This document shows, in pieces, positions 44,644 through 55,710 of a DNA stretch of 64,000 nt (positions are counted from its first letter, which is position 1; every line of letters starts with the position of its first letter). A model generated the notes under the pieces. The model did no database searches, had not been told where the DNA came from, and saw nothing but the letters and a program-made list of their open reading frames with translations. Source of the stretch: Larix kaempferi. Lineage: Eukaryota > Streptophyta > Pinopsida > Pinales > Pinaceae. The stretch is from the NCBI GenBank assembly GCA_027924585.1, contig BSBM01000440.1, forward strand, positions 13,361,501 to 13,425,500, given 5' to 3'. Both the position numbers and the translations under genes were made by a program.

Positions 44644-44660
44644 AATACACTTCATAGGTT
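44644..44660. repeat. SINE target-site duplication, right
   Basis: AATACACTTCATAGGTT. Copia F sequence continues directly after it. Confidence 0.92.
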
Positions 44661-46555
44661 GAACACATTGACTTTAACCAATCCCTAAATTCCTTGAAAC
44701 TTTTGAAATACATGGCCATTATTACCCAAGAAATATACCCAAGTATACATGGAAAAATCATCAATGAAGCTCAAAGCATACCTTGCACCTACTAATGACG
44801 GTTGATTCATTGTACAAAGGTCGCTATGGATAAGTTCTAGATGAGTCTTTGCTTGTCAAAATTTTCCTCTCTCAAAGGAGCCTGATGGTGCTTCCCAAGC
44901 ACACACTCTTCACATACATGATAAAGAGGAACCAAGTTTGGAATTCCATTAACCATATTAAACTTTTCCATGAATTTCATAATTTGGAAATTTAGATGTC
45001 CAAGTCTCTAATGCCAAATTTTTCTTTGGTCATTGATCTTGGATATGTAGTTGGTCTTGGGTCTTGCTTAGGGAAATGACTTAACTTATTTAGTCTCTCT
45101 TTAGGGTTAATATTATCCTTAGAAAAAAAAACAAAGTCTTATTAATATCCTTCACAACAAACATATAAGGCCAAAATTGATCCTTCTTGTCAGTTTGGGT
45201 TAGTTGGGGAACATATAATAATTTAGCACTAAAACTTGGTATATGATACACATAAGCAATCACGCCATTTTGACATTCAGCCCTACCACAACAAACAATA
45301 GTAAGTGCATAATATTTTGTAACACGCATTTCTTCTTCTATATTTTTATTCAATGAAATGAAGAGAGGAGCACCCTTAACCATATAATGGGTACAACCAA
45401 AATCAACGATCCACTCACTTTAAAAGTGTGAGCATGCAATCCCGAGAAGTACTAACAAAAACCATATATTTATCTCCCTTTCCTTCTAAATGTTGACATT
45501 GTAGGTTTCCATCAATAAATTATTCAATTCCTCACCTTCAATATTTTTTACCTTTTCCTCAACATCATTGGTCTTATTTCAGCAAGTACCCATTAAAATG
45601 TCCACCTTTCCGTAGTATCAATAGGTATTTTTATTATTACTTTTCTTAGGTTATGGCTAGTCATCATGATTCTTCTTGTTGGTCTATTTGACACAATCCT
45701 TACCATGGAAACCTCCATGACCTTTTTCTCGATTCCATGCATGACCTCATTCTCTATAGTTCTATTGCCTTTGCACTTAAGGAGATGTAACTATTGCTTA
45801 TTCTCAATTTTACCCTCATCGTGCAATTTTTTCATGTGCCCTCCTTAGAAAACCATAGAAAGAATAAAAGTTATAGTCCTTACCGCCTTCTTTTTTGGAA
45901 TCCCAGTTGGAATGGAATATCAAACATAAAGTATCATGGGGTGTCTTGATACTTATGAAGACCAGTTTTGTAAGTTGGTCATCCTTCTTTGAAAAATACT
46001 TTCCACATTTAACCAACTTCAATTGTAGCTCCTTCACACAAGCCAATTAATCTTCAATCATGTCAACAAAGGTAGGATTAAGACATATCAATTCTTTCTC
46101 AATTTGCATAACTTAACTATCATCAATAGTATCAAGCAGGGTCTTCAAATTCTTCCATACTTGATTTGGACAATTGATCCCGCTTTTATGAAAGTGAATC
46201 TCCTTGGAGATGTAGGTCAATGACTCCCACAAGTTCATCCTTTCTCTCATTAATGTTGAACTTCTCGTGTTCATCCTTAGTATTTGATATATAAGTCTTT
46301 GTATACTACCAAAGAGATTTATTGTTTATGATAGTATCTATATCGTGTACCCGCATGTTATGGTTGTGTCCATTTAAACCCATTGACTCTTGCTTGGAAT
46401 TCATAATCAATCTACAAACTTTGATCCAATATGCAATCGTAAACCTAAGTCAATATACCACAAATATCCGACTCAAACAAGAGTGCATATACAAGCAACA
46501 ACCTCCAATCGACATGTAGAAAGTAGGTTTTCTCAAACCACTAGCTTTCATACAA

Positions 46556-46790
46556 TGTTGGAGAATGAGTGGATTGCATAAGTAAATAGCAATGAATTCA
46601 AAGAGAGAAAGAGGAGGTGTCAAAAGACACTATTACAACACTAAAGCATAAATGACAATAGTTCAACATTGAATAATAAATGTATGATAGACCAATGCAT
46701 ATGATAATATAAATATAGTCAAAGGTGTAACTAACTCCCTTAAAATCCAATGCATATGATAATATAAATATACTCAAAGGTGTAACTAAT
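46556..46790 (-). mobile_element. 5' LTR of copia F, truncated
   Basis: It begins on plus TGTTGGAGAATG and is collinear with the first half of 9937-10331. A 55-bp tandem duplication (46692 and 46747, CCAATGCATATGATAATATA) lies inside. The distal half is lost where gypsy G's LTR begins. Confidence 0.8.
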
Positions 46791-47606
46791 TGATCCAAAT
46801 CCAATATTTAAGATCCAAGCTCATGAACCTACACAAGACAGAGGACAATCTCCTTACAAAGTAACACATGTATTAAACATATACCTAACTATCAAATGAT
46901 ATACATATTCATGAATTCACCATAAAAGACATGAAATGGGGAGAATATGCCAAGTTTGTATTAAAACATGGAAAGCTAAAAAAAAGCACTTACAACCATG
47001 AATTTGATGTTGCAGCAGCTCCTCCAAGCTCTCTTTCCAGCCCCTTAAGGTGTCTTTAGGATCATAAGTGTGATTATCTCACCTATCGACATGCCCTTCA
47101 CCCAAGTATGACCCTCATTGTATACATTTTGGAGGCATAACCATCATGGAGAGAAGATTGGATCAAGAGAGGATTTGTTGGATCAAGTGATACTGGACTT
47201 ACTCAAGATAGAAGGATACAGGATGGCTCAAATCCCTAACCCAACTAACCAAATCCTCACAAATCTAGATCCTACATCCAAGGTTGACTAGCTAAACCAA
47301 CTTTATCGCTCCCCCAACACTAGCCACAGAGGGATAAAGTGAGGTTTCATCGCTCCTCTATAATAGGGAAATGAGGGATAAAGTGGTTTCATGTCTCCTT
47401 GCATAAGGAAAGGGGGGTGATAATGCTCTAAGGGGCACAAATCAAGGTAAAAAGATAGGGTTTCAACCTCCTAATGATGGATTCCCCTTCCAAACTTGTC
47501 TAGGGACCATGACAAACATTAGGTTTCCCTCTTTAACATAGCTAGGAAGCATGACAAATACATTTTAATGGTGATGAAAGTAAGTGTGACAAATAGGTGT
47601 ATAACA
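46791..47606 (-). mobile_element. 3' LTR of gypsy G, truncated
   Basis: Collinear with 55912-56724 (blocks AAGATCCAAGCTCATGAACC, AAAAGACATGAAATGGGGA, CGCTCCCCCAACACTAGCC). The outer roughly 200 bases are missing. Confidence 0.9.
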
Positions 47607-48500
47607 TATTCCCCCTAAAGTGTGAGGTCAAAAGAGAAATTGATGACCAAAACACTTTACAAAAAGTATATCTGCAAGGGTGTTGGAATAGGAGAGCTAG
47701 GAAGAAGATGCAAATAGACATCAAACAGTATACATGTATCATTCCTAAGGCAGGCAAACCCATGCTTGGAATAAATTGGATCAAAGCATGGTCACCGACC
47801 AATACAATACAGATCCATGAAAGCACTGACTAATAATATGGACACCAAAAATACAATGTGGATCCATATATCCATGACATAATCAGGTCGTAGCCACGAA
47901 AGAATACATAGTTGTGCTACGATGTGACAAAAACATATTCGCGGACCAATACAAAGTGGAGCTATGTGAAAACATATATATCAGTGATATTTCCAGCATG
48001 ATGACCATACTAAGATCTTCTAAAAACTCAAATAACCTCCATCACAACCTGGGTGAGGCACCTAGAAAAGTTAAGTGCCAAAACGTTTCCTAGGGTCTTT
48101 GTCCTGATCCTGAAATGGTACAATTCTAACCATGTGAACATATGTGTTGACGTTGAACATGGTAGAAACCACTTGATTACCGGTCATTGATGTATACCAT
48201 TAACAAGTGTGAGGGAAATCACCAATGATGAAAATTACTCCCCTTATACATTCCAGCGAATGTGAATAAATGAGTTGAAGTCAAACACTTGTGGAATCGT
48301 TCGATCAGAGTTCAATAATGTAAACCTAATTTTGAAAGCAAGGAAACCTGTCATTGAGGCATGCAAGTTACAAGGTACTAACTGGTTTCTAGGTCTAATT
48401 CTTGGATAATATGCTGAGGTAAACAAGAATAGACTCATCGAAGGAGGGCCATGATGAATCCCCCATCATTGACACGAAACTAACACAGGAAGGTGATATA
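47607..48500 (-). mobile_element. Gypsy G 3' region, no gene seen
   Basis: It starts with the polypurine tract and contains repeated TACAATACAGATCCATGA-like phrases and short broken frames. No recognisable domain on either strand. Confidence 0.6.
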
Positions 48501-48517
48501 AGATAATGGATCAAATG
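48501..48517. repeat. LINE target-site duplication, left
   Basis: AGATAATGGATCAAATG, identical to 49893-49909. Confidence 0.95.
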
Positions 48518-48921
48518 CCGGGGTGGCAGGTGCGGGTGGGATTCTTTTCGATCCCGGCGGAAAAAAAATCGCAGAATTTGCTTGGGGATTAGGCAGGAAA
48601 ACTAATAATGAGGCAGAATGGTTAGCTCTCATCCTCTCATTAGAAATGGCCTCCAACTTCAGCATAGCCAATCTCAAAATTTATGGAGACTCCAGGCACG
48701 TCATCCAAATCATGCGAAGAGGATATGCCTCACCAGGCTCAAAAGCGGATAGATACATGCAAAGAATCAAAACCAATACATTATTTTCAAAGGCCTCCTT
48801 CTTTCATATCCTCCGAGAGAACAACAGGGTGGCGGATCAAGCGGCAAATCAAGGAGTTATGCTCGCAGTCGGGCAAACTAAGGATCACAAAGGAGTCTTG
48901 GGATTTCATTTTATCCCTTAA
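48518..48921 (+). CDS. LINE ORF2 C-terminal RNase H domain (partial)
   Basis: The frame is open from the truncation point to TAA at 48921. It reads GAGGILFDPGGKKIAEFAWG (first Asp region differs from the canonical DG), LGRKTNNEAEWLALILSLEM with the conserved Glu, LKIYGDSRHVIQIMRRG with GDS (Asp), and ENNRVADQAANQGVML with the last catalytic Asp (ADQAAN). This is the RNase H found at the end of ORF2 in many plant L1 elements. Endonuclease and reverse transcriptase are lost by the 5' truncation, so this piece alone cannot move the element. Confidence 0.9.
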
Positions 48922-48933
48922 TTTAACAATGTC

Positions 48934-49623
48934 TTGGCGTGGATGTTGGTTAGGGTCTTGGCCTTGAGGGAACATCCACTCCCTCTAAACTTTGGCCTCC
49001 CCCTCTTTTTATTCTCATGCATGAAATCACCCTCCGCGTACCCTCCCACACGCTCCTCCATCTGCCTCCCCGTCCGACCCACCACCTGTCTCCTCGTTCT
49101 TTCCCCCGGTGTCAGCTCCCACGGGGCTTCCTTAACTCCCCCATCCGCCCTCCTTATTCCTCCCTTCGCGATGGCTCTCCCTCCCCATCTCCCCAAAACT
49201 CTGAGCCGTCTATCCCTCGGGGAGCTCGTTTCTTCTGCTCCTCGTCTCTCGCAGGCGGACAATTGGGAAACAATGCCGTCAATCAGGGCAGCCATTGCTG
49301 CTTTAAACAGAACCTTGATTGACATCAAGTTTGCAGCCAAAAGAACCTATGAAGCGGTCTGTTCCAGCGTGAACCAGAATGCTGAAATGGCGTCGGTCAT
49401 AACGCACGTTTGCACTCAGTTATCCTGCCAGGATTCCAGAATTGATGATCTGGAACGAAATATTATAGAATTAATGGGAAAAATTGACAGAATGCAGGAA
49501 GATATGGCCGATTTCTTCAGAGCGACGCAGGGAAGCTGGGTACACGAAAATCCAACGGTGAATCAGGAAATAAACCAGGTGATGGTGGACGCTTCGTCCG
49601 TCAAGCTTAGGAAGAAAGGCTAG
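48934..49623 (+). CDS. Open frame downstream of LINE ORF2
   Basis: The same frame as ORF2 is open again from just after its stop to TAG at 49623 (229 codons from ATG 48934). A likelier start is ATG at about 49171 after a C/T-rich stretch (MALPPHLPKTLSRLSLGELV...), giving about 151 residues. The latter half looks helical and coiled-coil-like (SIRAAIAALNRTLIDIKFAA, QDSRIDDLERNIIELMGKID, RMQEDMADFFRATQ). I do not recognise the protein. It could be a third LINE ORF, a captured host exon, or the ORF2 tail separated by a mutated stop. It has CpG-rich upstream DNA unlike its surroundings. Confidence 0.55.
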   Translation: MAWMLVRVLALREHPLPLNFGLPLFLFSCMKSPSAYPPTRSSICLPVRPTTCLLVLSPGVSSHGASLTPPSALLIPPFAMALPPHLPKTLSRLSLGELVSSAPRLSQADNWETMPSIRAAIAALNRTLIDIKFAAKRTYEAVCSSVNQNAEMASVITHVCTQLSCQDSRIDDLERNIIELMGKIDRMQEDMADFFRATQGSWVHENPTVNQEINQVMVDASSVKLRKKG

Positions 49624-49892
49624 CCCAGCCTAGGTTTCAAAATTTTTGTTTTTGGTTAATGTATTTTTGTAAACTCCTCTGTAGTCAGTTTGTAAAATTT
49701 TATGCCAGCTCCACGCTGGACAATTTCAGGAAGACCAAACTCAGAGATTATAATGTAATGCAGATAGTAATGGTAGTGTTAGTTGGTCCTGACACCTCAG
49801 CACTGTTAAAAACTCTGTTTGCAAGTCTGTAATGAATAGCTGTGCACAGCTTTATAAATATAATCTTTTCTCTGTTACTGTTAAAAAAAAAA

Positions 49893-49909
49893 AGATAATG
49901 GATCAAATG
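49893..49909. repeat. LINE target-site duplication, right
   Basis: AGATAATGGATCAAATG directly after the poly-A run. Confidence 0.95.
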
Positions 49910-51388
49910 AGCAAATACTAACACAAGGATGAAAATCAATTAAATTGCAGAGTGGTTGACTTAGGTTGAAACTTCCCTTGAACATCATGAGGCATGACAA
50001 GTGACTTGGAAACATTGACTCAATGAGATACATACCAAAACATAGTGCGACGATAATCGGGACACCCTTCAAATGAGCCGAAGGAGCATAAGGACTCATA
50101 GGATTAGTATGACTCAGATACAAGCAAATTACGCAATTGTAAGACAAGACGCAAACATGTGCCATGTTCAAGGGCAACAATGAACAACTGCCATAATTCT
50201 TTCCAAAAACTGACTCATTCCCCCCAAATTTTTTCCCCACCATGATCAATGAGTTCCTCTTTGTCTTTTAACAACATTGAGGAGGATAACATACGTTCGA
50301 TATTGCTCATCTTTGATGAGTCCCTCATCATATGTTTAATGAACCGAAAGAAGGAGGGGTTTGATCCGATACAGGTTCTTCAATGAATAGTTTTATGAGC
50401 CCATGGAATATAAACTCAACTGTCTTTCACATTTTAGAGAGTCTAAAAAGAAATTAAATAAGAATCTAGGGTTGTTCTTTTTCATAAATTTAGTCTCTTA
50501 TGCCCGAAAAAGGATAAAACAATACAAGGGAGAAATATTCTAGTCAAAGTTGACTAGAGTATTCATTTTTCGTAATTAGTTCATATAACCCAAAAAAGGG
50601 TTAAACTTATATTGAATGGATGTTCTTTCAAATCCTTTAATGAGCATGAAAGAAAACAAGATCGCTTGACAATATTTGCATGTTTAGGGAGTAAAAAAAG
50701 AGCTTAAAGGAGACTCCAAAGAGTTGCTTTTTCGTAATTAGTCTCATGAGGTCGAAAAAGGGATAAACTATCACTCGAAAGATGACTTTGTCATAGTTGA
50801 TACCGAGTACGAAAATGAATAAAAATAAAATTGATGTAGTTCCTTTTCTGTGAATAATCTACTGAGGTCGGATAATAAAACTATACTTGTCTGACACCTT
50901 TTTCATGTTTGGTAACCAAGCACAACAAATATTAATAGTAAGCTCGAAGGAATCTTTTTCATGTTTTAACCAGAGCACGAAAAAGTAAAAAGTAAGCTCA
51001 ACAACTCTTACTATTTTTAACGAGCTCAAAGATAGGTGGAAAGAATGATCAATAACTTATTCTCATGTATTTACGAGCATGAGAAGGAACATAGACTAAG
51101 CTCATCTAGAGAGAAATATGAGTGGCATGTAACTAAGTTCCAATGCATGGAACCGATCCTAAGAAATAATTATGAATAGGTATGTGAGCAGGATCACTCA
51201 TAGTGGCATGTCTCTCCAGAGGGTAATTGTGAAATGGTAGCAATATAATGCAAATAACCAGTGTCAAGAGTAATTGTAACGGCAATAAGCAAGTGAAACA
51301 ACAAATAGCAGCGAGGCAATGATAAGCAGCAAGGCATAAGCAACAATAAGAAAGTGCAACCATTAAGCATACAATAAGATGTCAGATT
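49910..51388 (-). mobile_element. Gypsy G central region, no recognised gene
   Basis: About 1.5 kb lies between the LINE and the 54-bp repeats. One minus frame (50249-49881, VGKKFGGNESVFGKNYGSCS...) is open for 122 codons and crosses the LINE junction at its end, so part of it is chance. From 50440 to 51010 phrases like GAAAAAGGGATAAAC and TTTTTCGTAATTAGT recur at uneven spacing, a degenerate repeat. No pol domain. Confidence 0.55.
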
Positions 51389-51995
51389 CATTTTTTAACG
51401 AGATTGAAACAAAGAATGAACTATGCTCAAGGTGTATGCTTCAATTTTTAATGATCTTGAAATAAAGAAAGAACTGTGCTCAGAGTCGTTGTTTCATTTT
51501 TTAATGATCTTGGAACCGAAAATAAATTGTGCTCAGAATGATACCCATTGGAAGGTTTTTTCCCAATGTAATATCCAAAGGTTGGTACTTTGAGTGATAC
51601 CCATTGGTGGGTTTTCCCATACATGAAATCCAAATGTTGCAGACATGCCCCCCAAGCTTTGTTTCATCCATCGATTCTTCTTCTGCACTCGATTAGACTC
51701 TTGGATACTAATAGGAATAGGTTCACCAGAGAGGGAGGAACAAAGAGGATCAAGTGACCCAGGCGGAGGAAATGAAGGTTCGGGTACTAGATCAAGTGGA
51801 AGACTCTACTCAATTGGAGGGAGTCTTTTTCATTTTTTAACGAGCTTGAAAAGGACAATGAACTATGCTCATGGTTATCCATTTCATTTTTTAATGAGCT
51901 TGACACAGAAAGTGAACTATGCTTGTGGTTATTTGTTTCATTTTTTAACGAGATTGAAACAGAGAGCGAACTATGCTCATGGTTATTGGCCATGG
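51389..51995 (-). repeat. 54-bp tandem repeats encoding an 18-residue unit
   Basis: CATTTTTTAACGAGCTTGAA-type units start at 51831, 51885 and 51939, exactly 54 bases apart, and three older units lie at about 51389-51540. On minus a 71-codon frame (52002-51787) repeats an 18-residue Ser-rich unit, NNHEHSSLSVSISLKNET and variants, three times. It is in the gag-pol orientation of gypsy G, downstream of protease. Whether it was ever translated is unknown. Confidence 0.85.
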
Positions 51996-52302
51996 CTTCC
52001 AAGAGGTATTGATCATACAGAAGAATAATTAACTAGAAGGAATGCATTCCAAGAGACTAAATAAGGGTAATGGGGGGAATATTAGGCTCCAATTCCCCCA
52101 TTGAAGGGTTCAGCATGTCAACTACTGGATCTAAGTCTAGTGAATTCGAGCATACAGTGAGAGGATCCTTCTAATTAGCAATTGAAGGCATGGGAAATGA
52201 TGCCACATAATTAACATGTGGTGGGTGGTATACCACTTGCATATAAGGAATATTCAGGGAAGTCAGATGGTCGGCAGTCAGATCATAACTAACAAATGAA
52301 AG

Positions 52303-53187
52303 TTATTCAATGGTCACAATGTTTCCATTATGAGGGAAATGCATCACTCGAAAGAGTGTGGACACGAAAATTTTTATAGCATAAACATAGTCCCACCCAA
52401 GGAGAAAATTAAAATTCAAAGGGCCTTGAACTACCATAACATCGATACAGACAATTTTCCCTCCTAAGGTGATGGGAAGCTGAGGAAGGATCCATAAAGG
52501 TTCATTATATCTTCTATTAAAATTCAACAGATGATGGGTAACTGGCACAAGCTGAGGGGAAGTTATAGCTTGCCAAGAAGTTCAGGATAGAATGCTAACA
52601 AAAGCACCTTCATCTATAATAGTGCGATGTATGATATTATCGCAAGCCTGCATGTTAATTTGTAAAGGCATGCAAGAAGAAAGGTGAGGCCCTACGAGCC
52701 TATTCCAATAAAAGGAAATGACCTCAATAATTGGAGAGGGTTCCATTGAAATGGGAGAAATGGCCCCTTGACCAGATGGATCTGAAGTGACAAGAAAAAC
52801 TTGAGTGGTATCCACTTCACTCTCCAAGGGAATAGTGGGATCAATCGACAATTGAATCCGATCGGCCACTTCATCAACCAACGACTGGTTGGGAGAAGAA
52901 TCATGGGAAGTAGTTAGGGGTTGTTGCTGGAAACCAACAATGTCTTCCAACAATTGTAAAGCTTCATCCATAAGAGGGTAAAGGTGAGTGATATGCATTT
53001 CCTTGCATAACCAATAAGGAAACTTGACTTTACCCTTTTTTCCCCCAACCTTATGATCATTGGTTGATGAGATTTCACCAGCATGATTTATAGTGGTTGG
53101 TGACATGGGTTGTATGGAATCCTTGGACCACACTTCTAAGACCTTGGGAATACCACGGAAATGGTTAAGATTCAAGAAGGTGGTCAC
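52303..53187 (-). pseudogene. Gypsy G protease and end of gag
   Basis: 53187-52582 (201 codons) has a degraded zinc-knuckle (KFPYWLCKEMHITHLYPLMD, two Cys now Tyr), an acidic spacer, and NMQACDNIIHRTIIDEGAFV, where IIDEGA is the retropepsin active-site region (normally D(S/T/E)GA). After a stop, 52548-52303 continues PVTHHLLNFNRRYNEPLWIL, PQLPITLGGKIVCIDVMVVQ and NFLLGWDYVYAIKIFVSTLF. The fold is typical of plant gypsy proteases. No RT follows. Confidence 0.85.
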
Positions 53188-53935
53188 CTTTACAAATCTT
53201 GCAAGGGAATTTTGGCTTCCAACCTATGTTGGTAGGATTCTCAGCATTCTCAACACTCGCCCCATTGCTTATTTTTCTTCTTCTTGTCCTTCCTTTTCCT
53301 CTTTTTCTTAGCCTCTTGGTTACTAGCATCAAGGATTTCACCAAGCGATGAAGAAGAAAGGGAAGAGGATGTGATGGGTGAATAAGGTGAAGGGTCAATA
53401 GGAGGTTGATGTTCTTGAGGTGGAGAACTTGGTTGGGAAGTAGTAGGGGAATTCAGGACCGCTAGAGTGGAAAACAACCATACTGGTAACCCATTAGTGA
53501 ATTTAGGCAAACTTAATGTGACAATGTAGGGAGGATCAATGTTTCCAAAATATGGAAAATCATAAGGTTCCCCATGCAAAGGGGTCCCTTGGTTGGTAGC
53601 CTTAGGAAATTTTGTCATAGACATGGACTCAACCTAGGGTCTTCTAAACGTCAAAAAGCACACACTACCAAAGTACCTATAAGATAAGAGCAAGTAAACA
53701 AATCCCTTATGATAGGGAGAAAGGAAGTAAGAATCTTTTGGATATGGGAGATGAGGTCATCAACGAATAAATCAACAATAATTACGATAATCATCACACA
53801 ACAATCCCCCAAGGTGAAAGTAAGAGCCTGCAGGAAAATACCCTCCCAGATCGTTGAAGCGGAGATTGAATGTATGTCACAGGTACCATAAAGAACCTTC
53901 CTTGCAAAAGGAATCCCCCTCACAATCACCTGCAT
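53188..53935 (-). pseudogene. Gypsy G gag
   Basis: 53624-53250 is open for 124 codons: SMTKFPKATNQGTPLHGEPY, a Pro/Ser-rich stretch (PTTSQPSSPPQEHQPPIDPS) and a Lys-rich end (KKKRKRKDKKKKNKQWG). Just below, a knuckle-like KFPCKICKGDHLLES appears at about 53200. 53935-53651 gives another open stretch without a clear domain, possibly the N-terminal Gag part. The order Gag, basic segment, knuckle, protease matches gypsy, although the Gag core itself is hard to read. Confidence 0.65.
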
Positions 53936-55682
53936 GGAATCCTAGGAGAGGTTACTATGTCTACCAATTCACAACAAATGACCGGGGGGGTATAGTCGAT
54001 ATTCGAGACTAGAAAATGGACATGGGAATGTCAGACACAAATCCCTGACCCAAAAACTAAGAAGAAATGGCATCACCCCGATGATATACCACTCTCCAAA
54101 GCCCCAAAATTGCAATAGCCCCACTAGGAAAATGGAAGAGGGGAAATCTCAATCGACTGCTTCGCTTGACCTCATGTTTGACTCATGTGTCAAAGGATCC
54201 TTCCCAACTAATGCCAATTGCTACTACTATATTTTTCACTCTCTAGTATTCTCTAGTCTCATTTATCTAGTCTTGAAAACTTAACCCTCCACCCTACTAT
54301 CAAGGCCCTAAAATCCTAGACTTGTTAGTTTTCTATAAAAGAAAAAAAGGTCTAATTGATTTTAGAATATGTTCCTTGTTCCTTTTTATGGTTGTATGTT
54401 ACTCAATATGGTAAGCGGAAGTGGACTAGAGGGTGTTTCGACTCGACTCTAAACCATGCACAAAAAATGAAATGCAAATTTTTCATTTTTTATGAATGTT
54501 AGCTATGGTAAAGAAAAGAGTATTTTTCTTTCCCAAATGCATATGCCCAATGCAATTAACTTCCTTATAAAATGTGAGTTTGAAAATGCTCCACCCGCTA
54601 ACTAGAATGCAAGATTTTCTTTTGTTTGCTTTTTCAAATGCAATGAAATAAATTCAAATGCAACGCTTTTTTTCTTCCTTAATTTCAAACCAAATGAAAG
54701 AATTCAATGACAATTCAAAGGATCATGAAGAAAAAAGGCACAAACAAAACATGCACTCAAATTTGACAAGAATTCAAAGAATTCAAATGCAAGAATTCCT
54801 CCATCACAAGTTCAAACTAGAACCCAAAAATGTAAAGTAGAGGAAATTAACCTTTTGAAACCTCAAAATTCAAGAAACAAAGATCAAAGATCAATGCAAA
54901 GTTGCAGCAAGTCTGAAGAGTTTAGGAATACACTCAAGGGATTGGAAGTTTTCCCGAGAGGATAAGAGAGAGAAACTTGAAACCAAGACCTAATGCAACA
55001 TATACAATCCCCCAAATCAATGAAAAAGACTCCAAAAGAAAACAAGTAAAACACCTACAAGGATTTAGAATCAAGGTGACAGAAGTTTGAATGCCTACAA
55101 TTGACAAGGATCAAACTACTGATAACATTAACTTGGACAAAGGATCGAATTAACCTAGGATATTCATTTATACTTCACAAATTGTTAAGAGATAACAACT
55201 CAAAAAGAGGCAACAAAAATATGATAATAACTAAACTTTAATCAATCAAAGCCACAATCATGCATGAAGGACTCTGATGTAAGGTCCCGAGATAAAGATC
55301 CAACTGAGATCAAGCAAGGAAAGGTCAAAAATCTACTTAGCAAGAGGATTATCGCCCTTGTAACACTACCTACATAGAGATGAAATGGGTTTCATCTCTC
55401 CCTAATACAATGGCAAGGAGAGATAAAGTAGGTTTCATCATCCCCTAATACACTGGTAGGGAGAGATAAAGTGGTGTTATCACTTTGTAGCCCCTTATAG
55501 GGGAGGGATGAAGTCTGAGAATGATAAGAAAAAGACTGATCTTGCTCAGATCTGAGAAGGGATCAGGTTCGTGGCTCATGAAAATTCCCAATGATGATAA
55601 GGGGAGTGCAAAAATCAAAATACAAACACATACTTAAACAGATCAAGCAACAAAGATAAAGGTTTAGAAAGAACTATGGAAG
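53936..55682 (-). mobile_element. Gypsy G leader, no gene seen
   Basis: About 1.7 kb between gag and primer site, rich in A on plus. Short phrases from the LTR (GAGGGATAAAGTGG, TTCATC, GGGGAGATAAAG) recur at 55370-55500. No domain was recognised on either strand. Confidence 0.55.
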
Positions 55683-55702
55683 AGTCCCCAACGGAGTCAC
55701 CA
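55683..55702 (-). promoter_or_regulatory. Primer binding site of gypsy G
   Basis: On minus TGGTGACTCCGTTGGGGACT, eight bases from the LTR end. It starts with the required TGG and resembles the TGGCGACTCC-type sites of Tat/Ogre gypsy elements. Confidence 0.6.
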
Positions 55703-55710
55703 GTTTCTAT

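Larger units (their letters stand above)
44483..46555 (-). pseudogene. Copia F integrase, protease and gag part
   Basis: The continuation of F on the far side of E, on minus and collinear with copia 1 (2400-2819 and 6291-9936). The integrase region lies at about 44660-45010, the pre-integrase and protease side at about 45050-45400 (LTIVCCGRAECQNGVIAYVY), and Gag at 46046-45816 (ACVKELQLKLVKCGKYFSKK). Multiple stops and frameshifts occur. A SINE interrupts it at 44508-44643. F has lost gene function but is a useful template for deducing the insertions in copia 1. Confidence 0.8.
48518..49892 (+). mobile_element. 5'-truncated L1-type LINE inserted in gypsy G
   Basis: 1375 bp between perfect 17-base duplications, ending in a run of A (49883-49892). 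It is the 3' end of an L1-like LINE: the tail of ORF2 with an RNase H domain, a second open region, a T-rich 3' UTR and poly-A. The 5' truncation is typical of target-primed reverse transcription. Perfect duplications and an undamaged frame point to a recent insertion compared with its host. Confidence 0.93.
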
